The notes beneath the pieces are model-generated. The model was not told the DNA's origin and did not search any database. It saw only the letters and a list, made by a program, of their open reading frames with translations. A stretch of 64,000 nucleotides of DNA from Rhododendron vialii. Its lineage: Eukaryota > Streptophyta > Magnoliopsida > Ericales > Ericaceae. The position numbers and the translations under genes were made by a program. Shown piece after piece: positions 34,228 through 46,163 of this stretch (the first letter of the stretch is position 1; each line of letters begins with the position of its first letter). The stretch lies in NCBI RefSeq assembly GCF_030253575.1, contig NC_080557.1, positions 43,228,501-43,292,500 on the forward strand, read 5' to 3'.

Positions 34228-37200
34228 GTTAACCTGTGTGTAAGTGTTACCATCTCCGTCCCATATTATGTACTGTATCTTTTCACAAAAATCATGTCAC
34301 TTTCTCAAACTGAAATACTTGGACGCCTAATTTTTTCAAATTAAATTTTGACAGCAATTTTAAAAGGGCAGATGATACTGGAAAGAAGAATTATGTGTAA
34401 TGCTACGATTTTAGAAAATATTAAATTTAACATTTTTCCAAGATTCAATTAGAATCATTTCATTGATTAGAAGAGAATTAGTCATAATTAGCATCCATCC
34501 ATCACTTGGATCCAACATACTTTTAGTATCATAAATCATATACTCATTCCGTTCATTTTTAAGTGTCCTGCTTCATAACTCCAACTTATTAAAAAGACAT
34601 CATCATTATACCTTTCACATCAATTTTTTCCTCTATTTTCCCTACTTACCCATCATCATTACACTTTTATTCACTAACTTTTTCAAATGGAATCTACTTT
34701 TAGGGGCAAAATGGAAAATTCACCAATTTTTACCCACTAACTTTACAAAATGGACACTTATTAAGGAACAACTCAAAATAAAATACTGGACTATAAAATA
34801 AGGACGGAAGGAGTAAAACTTATAAAAGGAGAAAAGAAAAGTTCATCATGTTTATGACTAGCTAGGTTCATGAATTTCTAGCTTTCTAGTTCTAGGTGAT
34901 CACATTGGTCATAAAACTCAGGCTAGCTAGCTAAAAGAGTAAGAAGACAAAAATAGAGTCATGCTTCCATTTTCTACACTTTCGGCTAATATTTTTGGGC
35001 AACGAATAATTTAATGTTTCATAAAGAAAGAAAAGAGGTGGCTCGATGTAGACTAATACAAATATGCAGATCTCATACACACTGTAAAATATATCGATGC
35101 AAGATATGGGTTGAGGTGCTGATAAAAAGAAGAAGAAGAAGATATGGGTTGAGGACGAGACACCCCACGCTTGAAAAAATAAAAAAAGGAATCGGCTTAA
35201 AGAAACTGAACGACCGGAGCAAATGTTAGATTACTGGGTTCATTTTGATAATCCAATCCGTTCCTTTTGTGAACCTTTGAGTAGGCCATAGAATTCTGTA
35301 GGAATTATATCGCAAAATTTAATCATATTTGTGGTGCGAAAAATGAACACGTTAACGTTCTTTTATGAGAATTAAATTGTTTGGCAGTATATTCCACCAT
35401 GAATTGGTAGAAACACAAATTAAATTGTTCACATCGAACCAAAAAGGCCCAAATGAGTCAACGGGCCAAGTTCAATCGATCGGTATCAAAATAATTGTCA
35501 AAATTATATTTTGATTTTGACTTGGTACACCATCGAAAACTCAAAAAACTTCATTGTTTCTCATCGATCGGTTTGGTATATTATGGCGCAATCTCAAATA
35601 CAGAAAAATACATAAATTTATCTTATTTTTCTATTAACATCTACTATTAGTTTGGGTGATATGGCGAATTTGCACTAAAGATTGTTACAATTTGCAGCAA
35701 TATTAGCCCACTGGTGAGTATGAATTATAAAAATTCTGCTAAAGTAGTTTTGACAGCAATTAATGGTCTTTCTCTTATTAAATTTTTTTAATAATTTTCT
35801 TTAATCATGTGAAAGAATTTCATTCAAGAAACGTCTATCACGACGGAGCGGAGGATAAACATCCTCCCTGCTAAGCTGGTGCCAAGCGACTCATCCGAAC
35901 ATTCATCTCAATAATCGACGACTCAGATTTTGATCGAACAATGAACGATTCAAATCTGTAAGCGCTCAGATTCAATCACAGCCATCCGCCCTCAACATGA
36001 CAGTTACAAATCATCAAAAAGAGTAGATTCAAGCCTAACCAAGCAACCCAACACAAGAAGGAGTCGTACGTACCCAACACTTGAAACTCTTGAGAAGATT
36101 GGATTGCCTTTGGCCTTCAATAATTAAGCAAGTGGGAGCATGTCCTGTCCTTTAGTGCATCTGATTCATACAGCGAAAGGACACCTGTGGACCTGCGGTA
36201 TAAGGTATGGACCTAAAAAGGATAGTTACGTAACTTCATCACAAAACTATATAGCATATTTAGCAATGGACATATTGGACAAGCTGTCCTATTGAATAAC
36301 GGGGTGCGAGGATCAATGTACCCCACAATAAAAATAATGGTGGCGACCAAACCCATTCAACAGGATAATTATTTACATGTGAGACACAAAGCATATCACC
36401 CCTTTTTCCTTTTTATAACATGATGACACAAAAGCATGATTTCTATATCTCCAGTTTACGTGCACTTAGAGATTGAGAAATTCGTAATCGGATACACTCT
36501 TGGTAGCCACGATGAGAATTGAACCTGCGAGCCTGAAAATAGGCCTTTGCTTGCTTATATGCATTCCTACTCAACTCAGTGTTTGAGATTTATGTAATGT
36601 GATTACTTTATGGCACATGTTCTGTATTGGTATCATCAAGTTTTGAACTCATATGTAGGTAATATCTTGTTTTTCCTGCACGTTACGCTAATTTATACTA
36701 CTCTATCCGCAACCCAAAACTCGTCAATAAGTATATCGGTTTTCACACACACACACTCATAATAAGAGTGGGCTTGAGTCCCACACACACTACAGGTCCA
36801 CTCCTATTATGAGTGTGTGTATAATTGTTTGTGTGTGATTTATAGCATTGTTGTTATGCGGACTATACTTTATGTATTTCAGTGCATATGATAGAGTGAT
36901 TACACTTTCTTGCTTGAGCTCCTAAGTGAAATGATAGGACAAGTACTTGCAATCAAGGAAGTGGACAATGATGCATGTGATCAAGCCTCTCTGTACATAA
37001 TTAGATTGTCTTCAGGATAATTGTGAAAGTCCGACGATGTATGTGTTACAAAGGAAGTAATGGGTATATAAGTAATTAAGGAAAATGATATTGCCACTCT
37101 AAAAATTGATGGAGGCACTTCAAAAAATAAAGAAAAGTGGCTTTAGAATTACATTGATTTTAGAGTGTTTGCATTAATTTTTGAAATGTCAATATCATTT

Positions 37201-39230
37201 ATCAATAAGTAATGACCTATAGCTATATGGCATAATGAACTTAAGTTTTTGAGCTGCGTGATTATGCAAATAATTTTCATTTACATTTAGAGTGGGTCGT
37301 TACCGTAATTAATGCAAAACAAATGAGAGAATCATTAGACTCAACTATTTTTTCAATCTATAAAACTATGGGTACCCTATCTAATGCACAACGCTTTTGT
37401 GAGACTTATCTCGGGATTCCATACAAATGAACGGAGTTGTTTAATATTTTTTAAAAACATTAGTGAAAAATCAGCTCAAACAAATATCCACACAATGCGG
37501 TGTGTAAATGGTGTAAAAAATCAGCACAATCAGATACTCCTATGTAATACACGTAATGGGCCCCAAAAGTCCCATGTGAAACGGGTTCCATCGATGCATT
37601 GTAGGAGTAGTGCTAAAATATTGCTCTTACTTACCTCTTGTGATGGTAGAGAGGGAAAAGAGAGGAAAGAGCACGACGAATGCATAATTTTATGAATAAG
37701 GCTTGGGCGAACAATCTTATTTTTAGTTGTACGAAATGCACTTTGTATTTTGAACCACAAAAATTCTTAAATAATCAAAAATAAAAATAAAAATAAAAAT
37801 AAAAATGATCGTAATTGAACACCAAAAGAATTGTATATTGGTCCACAAAAATTGATAAGCCTCACCCCAAAATAATACTGAAAAAATTTGTAAACACCAC
37901 CACAAAAACTCATAACTTTGAGCCTTCTTTTTCTAACTTGCGCCATCCTTTTCATGAAACAGATTTCATAAACAATACCATAAAAATTCGAAAGCAATGC
38001 CACAAAAAATCGTTAAAGTAATCACAAAAATTTGTAAAAAGTTCATATCAATTTGACCATAAAATCTCATTATATGAACCACAAAAATTCATAGGAGTCA
38101 CAAAGGTTTATAAAATAAATTACTACAAATTTCATATCTACATCCACAAAAATTCATAAAATGAGTCACGCAAATTTGTAATGGGCGTACGGTACACCCC
38201 AAAAAGGACATGTACCAAAGATTTTTCCTAATTTTAATGTTGGGTTTGCGAACATAATAGTTTTTCTGCCACATTAATTTCTCTCAATCGTGTGTTAGTG
38301 CAAAGAGAGTATGTTCTCTCCGCCATGGGTTTCCGCCTCCGTCTGTGGGACCCATAAGATTTTTTTGTTCTAATCTGAACCATTCATCTTGTATGGTACA
38401 TAGAGTAGTATATCCATAAAAAAAAACAGCTTGATTGGATATCAATATATTTTGAAGTTAAACTATTCATGACTGTCTATTTCCTAAATCGAAAGTAGAT
38501 TTTTAATATACCTATTGACATCCGATAAATCTCATTTTTTGCATGGATATTCTATTCTGCAGACCATACAAAAATAGACGATTCAGATTATAACAAAAGA
38601 TGCCTTGTGGGGCCCATAAGGGGCCGTGGTGGAAAACCCAAGATTTCCTCCGCAGTTGGAAAGAATTTTAAATAGTACTTAAAATAATTATTTTCCCAAA
38701 AAATTTTGATCAACCTATCTACCTAATAAAACACTAGTAGATGGGGTGGGTAGTGCTGTAAGCACGGGTAAACACTAATAGAATTATAAAACATCGTCAT
38801 GTACCATTGTAGACGCATTAGAAAAAACTAAACATATGACACATATAATCTCGTGCATCTATATCAATTGGAAGGGACAAAATAAAGTATCTAACGTTGA
38901 ATTTTTAAGAAAGACATAATCTAAAGAGGACAATTATTGAAATTTTCAAAAAAATAAACTAGGACGGAGTGGTGTTAATTTCCATTACAAAAATATTGGG
39001 TGGGCAAACTTATTAAATATAGTCGTCGTTTTTAGAAATAAACTGATTCTCTAAACAATATCAAAACTTTACTAGATTCAAATCATATTTTGACCATAAT
39101 CCAAAAAATTAAAAAGACAATAAATAAAATGCAAAAAAGTCAAAATTTGAGACATCCAATAGGACAATTGTCCAGAGGCACTCGACTCTTTCGGTTCATT
39201 CTTTGAAAACACTTATATGCATATCTATAT
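34228..39230. other. 5-kb repeat-rich intergenic region without a supported gene
   Basis: A Stowaway-like MITE lies at 34543-34813 (TA-ctcattccgttc ... ggacggaaggag-TA). A fold-back of about 120 bp lies at 37084-37201 (aaatgatattgccactct / tcaatatcattt). A small hairpin lies at 36741-36822 (acacacactcataataagag / ctattatgagtgtgtgt). Degenerate ccacaaaaattcata repeats cover 37745-38190. An inverted-repeat MITE lies at about 38318-38650 (ctaatctgaaccattcatct / agacgattcagattataac). No coding sequence was recognised. Confidence 0.5.
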
Positions 39231-39673
39231 GGGCGTGTTTGATAGGAGGTTTGGGAGGGGAGGATTGGATTAATAATCCCATGGGGCTATTAATTCCTTG
39301 TTTGGTTAGGTTTTTGGAGGGGGACTAATTGTCCCATGGGATTGTTAATCCCCAAAAATGGGGGTATTAGCAATACCATGGGGGGGGGGGGGGGGGGGGG
39401 GGGGTGTTACTAGTAATCCCATCCCCATGGGATTGAGCAATACATGTTTAAAAACACACTTCAATCCCAATTCCAATCCTAATCCTAACCAAAACAAACA
39501 TGTTATTAATCCCTTCCCATTCTCAATCCAAATCCCAATCCTAATCCCGTGCAAAACAAACATGAATAAATAATTCATATTCTCATTAATAATCCCACTT
39601 CATTCTCAATCCCAATCTTAATCCCACGTCATTACGAATCCCCTCAAAACGAAATCTGCAATCAAACACGCCC
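39231..39673. mobile_element. MITE with GGGCGTGTTTGAT ends and a poly-G tract
   Basis: GGGCGTGTTTGAT at the left and ATCAAACACGCCC at the right are a perfect 13-bp inverted repeat flanked by TATAT on both sides. The interior is rich in aatccca / tgggatt repeats. It contains an uninterrupted run of 25 G at 39380-39404. No coding content. The superfamily is uncertain because the TSD length is ambiguous (3 or 5 bp). Confidence 0.7.
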
Positions 39674-42600
39674 TATATGTAGAGAGGGAGAGATAATCTA
39701 AGTAACACAATACGCATATGCTGATGTGAAAGAATCTCTCAAAAACATCACATTTTATCAAATCCACAAAGATGAGTATTAAGAGCGGACGATTATTGAG
39801 AGCAAAAACGAAAGTTCCATAGAAAAGATCCTTTCTCTGACGGATCTCGAGATGCTGTCAAGCACTTCCCAATCAAACAAAGTGTCGAGCAGCATTTGGC
39901 TGTTCATTTTGGTCCGAATGATTCCAATTCAATCTCTGACGGGGGACCAGAGCAGCGTAACGGTTGGTAACATCAGAAGGAAAGGAACTGCCAGTGCGCG
40001 GTTGTGTGTATTGGTCGGAGGGTAGAGAGAAAGAGAGTCGTGTGGGTGCGTCACTCGCGAGGAGAGAGAGAGAGAGAGAGTCGTGTGGGTGCGTCACTCG
40101 CGAGGTGAGGCGCGTGAGAAGCAAGTGCTGATCTACGATTGGTCCTCGGGAGGTGTTGCGAGAGGTGGTGATTGGCTGGCACTGTGCTGAAGAGTTGTAA
40201 TCATCTGTAGACGGACACATCACATCAAATAATCTACTACCAGCACTTTCCAAAACTGGCAGTCGACGTGGCAGTACGTGATTGGAAAACGAGCATGTTT
40301 TGGCCACGGTATCGTCTCGCCAATAAAAACTCGTTTCGTCCCGACACTCTCACTCGAGAGCAATTATGTGGGAATCTCTGCCCCAATCAGAGTTTCCGGG
40401 ACCGTGTTGTGGTCCCACGGTATTAAGTTGCGGCTGCAAATTTATTGCTCCTACTCGTGCTGTGATGGTTCAATGAATTGGGCAAGTTTTATTTAACTTT
40501 ACAAAAGTCTAGGAACATTGATGCGTTTCAGACACAACTTTAGAAATAACTGTGCCCGAAATCGTTAGACGTATGTTGATTTCATTTGCATTTAATGATT
40601 TCGAACACGGTTATGTCCGGGATTATGTTTTTAAGTTGTGGTAGAAAAAATTCTTCTTTAATCTGTGTCAGTATTCTTAATTAAAGGAGTGTTTACCCTA
40701 CTTAGGCCCCCTTTGTTTTAGTTACCTGCTGAAAATTTTGCTTGTTTTTCTATGGTTTTCTCTTAATTTCTATCGGATTCGGATATAATTTCTAGCTTTG
40801 GTCTGTGTGGATTTTTTTCAACTTCCGCTTGTGTTCTTAAACGTTTTCGATTCCGTTCATTGAGCTGAATGATGTGATGAAAATTATACTCTAATTTAGT
40901 AAAGATTAAGAGAAAATAATAAAAAAAGATCATGCCAAAAAGTATGCTAGAAATTAGGCCCAAGAGAGCCTTGGTAGTATATGAAAAGCACATGAAATAT
41001 ACAGCATATAAAAATATATATACGCATATAGAAATGCGTAGAGCATACAAGTATATGTAGAAATTTTACGTAAAATACATTAAGAAGCTAAAAATATTTG
41101 GCTTTATATCGTAACAACAAACTATTAGGCGTGGCTTGCCAATATTTTGATGTTAGTAATTTACTATTAAACAATCAAGGTTTTTAGTTTTGCCATTAAA
41201 AAAAAAAACGTTTTCAATTTTGTTCACATATGAAAACTTTTCGCACATTGCTAAAGCCATGGCTTTTTCTTTTTTTTTTGCCATGGCTTTTTAACGTACC
41301 CAAAAGCCATAATTGAAGAATATTTGAGATTTTGCACTTTTTTTTTGGCAATCAGGTCTTGTTTGGCAACAATTAATAAAGGACGAATATTCTAGTCTTA
41401 CAGAATTTTTGGGATAATTTGCTAATATCGTTCGCCCCTTCACCCTTGATTGAAGTCCTGAAGGGGTAATAGAGCCCTGAATTACGTTTCCACTTTGAAC
41501 TTTGGAAAAATGAGAGCAATTTAAAAAAAAAAGAAAAAGAATTCCGATTGACGGACCATCAATTTTTTTTTTGTCCACTTTCACTATTCTTTGACATCTC
41601 AAAAAACTATTTATGTTTTCAATTATACAATGTTTTAAATATGCAATATGAATCTTATTTTAAAGATTTTCATTATTTCTATTTAACAAAGTTTTCAAAA
41701 TCATTTAAAATACTAAGCAATTTATAAACGGTCCATATACGCAAAAATGGACCCAAAAAAAAAATTGAAGGAAGGAAGGAAGTGGATTATCCTCCTATTT
41801 ATGAGATCAATAGTGCTATTTGGATCAAGCACCCTACACGCATCGGATGCTGTTGATTTTCGCATATGGCCCCCTCGTTTTTTTTTTATAGAATTTTTGA
41901 ACGACTCGGATCAGCCGTCCGGTGGCCAAAGATGACCCGGTGTGGCCGTTGGTGTGATTTCAATATGGAGACCGTTGATCCCTATAGCTTTATTGTTTAT
42001 GAGATGAAGAGAATCAACCTCTTGACATTTTGTCCACATAGACATAGTAGGATTAGGATATAGACTTGCAGTTATAATTAGTCAAAGTAGGTTTCCTCTA
42101 ATCATGACCATTAAGCTATTAAACTACTCTTAACTTTGTCTTAATTATAAAGTCGTCGTTTGAATGATGTTCAGATTTGCTGAATTCAGATCTTAATTAA
42201 CCTTAGCGAAAAAGTTCAAGAATCTCAACGTACACTTTTTGTTTTGTTTTGTTTTTGTTTTTTTCTGTAATCTTGATGTCCGAGTCAGATTCTGCACATC
42301 TCGACTAGTCCTAAGGCCCTGGAGATAACGACAAGACAAATAATCCCCCAGTAACCTTAAAGGTTTGAAATGTATGGTCTCCGTAGTATTCAAGCGTGTG
42401 ACCTAACGAAGGAAAAAGTGACAAACACTTGTTGTTTTTTCTCATTTTTTCACGTACCCAAAACCCCTTGGAATTATCTCAACACTTTGTTAAATAAGAA
42501 ATGAAAGGCGTATATGATTAAGAGCTTTGAAAAAATATATTCTGAAATACTAGTATCTTACATTTGATTTGTCTTAGATCTTGTTGGCTCGATCTCATCA

Positions 42601-43559
42601 TGTTCATGGGGAAGATAATTGGAAAATTTTAAAATCAGTCCAGTGGACTGACAATAATGAGTGTGCGAATGTGTATTAAAGGATATAAAAAGTACACAGA
42701 AGTACGTATTTTTCTTGTCTTCTAGTGTGTTTATCGTCAGCCTAGTAGGCTGACAATAGCAAGACCGAAGATAAATACACTAAGATGATCAAAAGCTCTT
42801 TGAAAAAATCTATTGAGATTTTCTTGAATATTCCTCGCGTAATATCTACTTTTCTTTATGCTTTGAAACACTAATTCAAGGATAAATATTTAAACATATT
42901 TACTCATATAAGATTCTCCAAGATAGTGTAGCAAATTTTTTTTTGAGGGGGGTAATGTAGTCATTTAAATGCTTGTTCTTACCGTTTAAGATTATTAAAA
43001 AGCCTATTTAATTAGCAATCAACATTTTATAATTTTCACTCTCTGTTGTACAGAGAGGAAGGGGTCTTGCTATGCTTGGCCCTGCCCCCGTTGTGACCTA
43101 AATATGGGGTTAATATTGTGCCTAATAAAAGTGATTCAAATCGTTCAATTTGTTCGACTCATCTAGTTTGTTATGTATGCAAAAAAGTCCCACGGGTCGG
43201 ATATGTAGCGGCATAAAAAAAACACGTCTGTCTTGGAAAAAAACTTAATGACTGACATGATATTGAGAATAAACTTCAAAATAAATATGTACCATCAATC
43301 ATGTTGTTACCGACGCTTGATCAATGTGATTTTCCGTAAGTGAGGATGATTCCTCCGTAGTTTTTTTTCCACTTGTCAAAGGAAAAATCTTCTACCCCTA
43401 CTAAATAAAATAAAATAAAAATCACACATTTCTTTATCTATCGTTCTGAAATAAAAATTCTAAAAAATCCCTAGGAAATAGAGTGGCAACATCAATTTTC
43501 TCCATAAAGCAGGAAATTAGAGCAGACGGTAAGGGGCTGCTACCATAAAGTTGCAGTAT
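39674..43559. other. Intergenic region without a supported gene
   Basis: 39870-40480 is GC-richer than its surroundings and has a tandem repeat (agagagtcgtgtgggtgcgt plus cactcgcgagg, twice at 40031-40105) and a G-box-like gacgtggc at 40265. Its 144-codon minus frame shows no domain. 41812-41990 is a half copy of the 13-kb fold-back family. 42240-42415 is a SINE-like copy on the minus strand (gtccgagtcag, then gcacatctcgactagtccta). Confidence 0.45.
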
Positions 43560-43599
43560 CCACAAACCCCATAAACATCCAATCACATCCCACCACCTT

Positions 43600-44309
43600 C
43601 AACCCCTCTCTCTCTCTCTATCTCTCTCTCAGTAGATCGCTCTATCTCCTCTCCTTCAGTGGAGAGTGTTTCTCTCTCTTCTTTCTCAAAGATTTTTTAG
43701 ATTCTTCCTTCAAGCTCGCTAATTTCCTTTTCCCATTCCCATCATCTTCTTTAAGCTTTCTGGCCTTTTCTTCTGTTCCCAAGCTTAGCTCAGGGAAAAA
43801 GCAAGAAAAATCACACGATTTTCGTGTCTTTTTCCACAATTCCCCTGCATTCAGGATCCACCCCTTTCACAGTTGTTGGTTTTCACTTCCAGCTTTTTGG
43901 GTTTCCCTTGGATTTGCTTCTGAGGTTTTCCTTCATTTTCTTTCCCTAGAAACTGTCCTGGGTTCAGATCTTTTAAGGGGTTTTCTTGGGTGTTTACAGT
44001 TTTAGGTACTTATTTCTTCAATTGTTAAAAATTTCCAGGACATTTTCTGCAATTTTGGAAAAGTGGGTCTTTTTTAGATTCCTCAAATAAGGTTGGCTAT
44101 TGAGATAAAGATATTCTGATTCCTCCCAAATTGCCTCTTGATTTAACACTGCTATCCCCATTGTGAAAACTCACACCCCTTTCCATTTCCTATCTAGCTC
44201 CTCTGCCTCTCTTGCTCTGTTCTTTCCCCTGTTTCATTATATATTCATATAAAAAAAAAATCCAAAATCGCCAATATGATTCAATTATGAGCCCAGAAAT
44301 TTCACCATC
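43600..44309 (+). promoter_or_regulatory. CT-rich leader / promoter region of the MYB gene
   Basis: CT microsatellite (ctctctctctctatctctctctc) at about 43606-43630 is followed by about 680 bp of T-rich leader-like sequence before the first MYB ATG at 44310. The transcription start is not determinable from sequence alone, and the leader could contain an intron. Confidence 0.4.
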
Positions 44310-46163
44310 ATGAGGTGGGGAATGGAGATTCTCTCGCCGGCATCGTACCATTCGGGCTCGAATTGGTTGCTGGAGGAGAGCAGGAGCACAAAATGGACCC
44401 CAGCAGAGAACAAGATGTTTGAGAATGCTCTAGCCATCTACGACAAGGACACGCCGGATCGGTGGCAGAGAGTCGCCGCCATGATACCGGGGAAGACGGT
44501 TAGGGATGTGATGAAGCAGTACAAGAAATTGGAAGACGACGTTAGTAGAATTGAAGCAGGGTTGATTCCAATTCCAGGGTATAATAGCACTTCTTCCCCT
44601 TTCACACTGGAGTGGGGAAATGGCCATGGGTTTGATGGGTTCAAGCAGGGGTATGGCCCCGGTGGAAAGCGGTCGTCGTCGGGTCGGGGTTCGGATCAGG
44701 AGAGGAAGAAAGGGGTTCCATGGACTGAAGAAGAGCACAAGTCAGTTTTACTGAATTTTGAAATTTTTGGTCTGTTTATTTTCTTATTTATTTGAAATGC
44801 AGTTTCATATGGAATTTCTGAACTTGGGTTAGTTTTGAGAGCTCTTTTTGTCTTGTGGGTATTACATAATTTTGTTCATGTTTTGGGCAATTATGGCCAA
44901 TTGACTTGTGGGTACAATTTGGCATAAATGTTCTCCAGTTTTTTAGGCTTTAGTTTATGCATTTTCTTCTTTTTGACACGGGTTTTGGGTGACTTTAGAT
45001 GAAAATTGGGCTCTATACTCAATTGACAAAGGGGTATAATAGGCCATATATGTTTCCAGCAACACGAATTTGTTAATAGCGGTCAAGATCTGGGACTTAG
45101 TTTGCTCCATCCTTGGGTAAACTTCTTAGATACTATCAACTTATTTGGGGTCACTTTATGTGGAGTTTTGCTCCGACTTTAATTGGACTCTCCACAAGTG
45201 GGTGGTGGGATTGGGCTCCAGAATTAGTTGAGGTGCGCGTAAGCTAGTCCGGACACCTGATTTATCCAAAAAAAAAAAAAAGCAACATGAATTTTGTGAT
45301 GATTTCAACATAAAACTTCTCCAGTTTCATTAGCTTTAGCTTCTAATTTTTTTTTTTGGGACATGGGTTTGGACCATTTTAGAAAATTTTGGACTCTGAT
45401 CAATTGACAAGTGGGTATAATAGGCCTAAATGCTACAGCATTAATAATTTGGTTTGTGATGGCTTGATGATAGAAATTCTTCAGTTTTCTTAGCTTACTC
45501 TCTGCATTTTCTCATTTTTGACGTGAGTTTTGGACCATTTTAGCCCAGCTTGGTCTCTTTTGGTCAATTGACAAATGGGTAAATTTTTTGGCATAAATAT
45601 GGCAGCAACCAGCATTTGGTTTGTGATGACTTGATGATAGAAATTCTCTAGTTTGCTACAGTTGCTCCATTTTGACATGGGTCTTCTTCTATCATTACAG
45701 GTTGTTTCTCTTGGGCCTGAAAAAATACGGCAAAGGGGATTGGAGAAACATTTCGCGTAATTTTGTGGGAACTCGAACGCCGACTCAAGTGGCTAGCCAT
45801 GCCCAGAAATACTTCATTAGGCAGCTTTCTGGTGGGAAAGACAAGAGAAGAGCTAGCATTCATGATATAACCACCGTCAATTTGAACGATAACCAAACTC
45901 CGTCGCCAGATGATAAAATGCCGCATTCGCCAGACCATTCAATTGCGATTCCCCAGCATCCGAATCCTGTTTCTGTGCCCAGAACACAATTCCAATGGAA
46001 TCAGCCAAACGGCGGATTGGATTTCAGCCGAGCATATGGAAACATGTTCATTTCCTCTCATGGGATGGACTCATATGGGATTCATATGCATGAATCTCAT
46101 GTTGGATCCCCAAACATCGGTTTTCGGATGCAATCCACTCACCATCACTACCCTCATGGATGA
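44310..46163 (+). CDS. DIV: DIVARICATA-like MYB (two SANT/MYB repeats), two exons
   Basis: A nuclear transcription factor of 297 aa. Exons: 44310-44740 and 45701-46163, donor CACAA|GTCAGT and acceptor ATTACAG|GTTG, frame kept. The first SANT-type repeat covers about 27-80 ([20 protein letters not shown] ... [14 protein letters not shown]) and mediates protein contacts in this family. The second repeat at about 136-187 ([20 protein letters not shown]) carries the diagnostic SHAQKYF. This is followed by [18 protein letters not shown], a signature of DIV-type proteins. The C-terminus is Pro/Ser/His-rich. The start could be Met1 (44310) or Met5 (44322). Known orthologues typically begin MEIL, so Met5 is plausible and gives 293 aa. 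The single 960-bp intron contains degenerate tandem repeats and a SINE 3' end. Target genes are unknown. Confidence 0.93.
44895..45660 (+). repeat. Degenerate tandem repeats filling the MYB intron
   Basis: The motif (tc)aattgacaa(a/g)tgggta recurs at about 44898, 45020, 45401 and 45564. It is followed each time by ggcataaat / taggcc and tctccagttt-ttagcttt, then ttttgacatgggttttggacc. The repeat unit is about 120-200 bp. A SINE-like 3' end (gtgcgcgtaagctagtccgg then acacc and a run of A) is inserted at about 45165-45282. Confidence 0.65.

Noticed and set aside
33812..34243. 143-codon plus-strand open frame rich in RAVP/CRA repeats
   Set aside because: It is the translation of the gtgccg subterminal array of the hAT-like element, not a gene.
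36741..36822. Small hairpin with CA/GT arms
   Set aside because: Arms are mostly dinucleotide repeat. Too simple to call a regulatory RNA or a TE.
39873..40307. 144-codon minus-strand open frame
   Set aside because: Built across a GA/CT tandem repeat. The translation is low-complexity Ser/Arg/Pro with no family resemblance.
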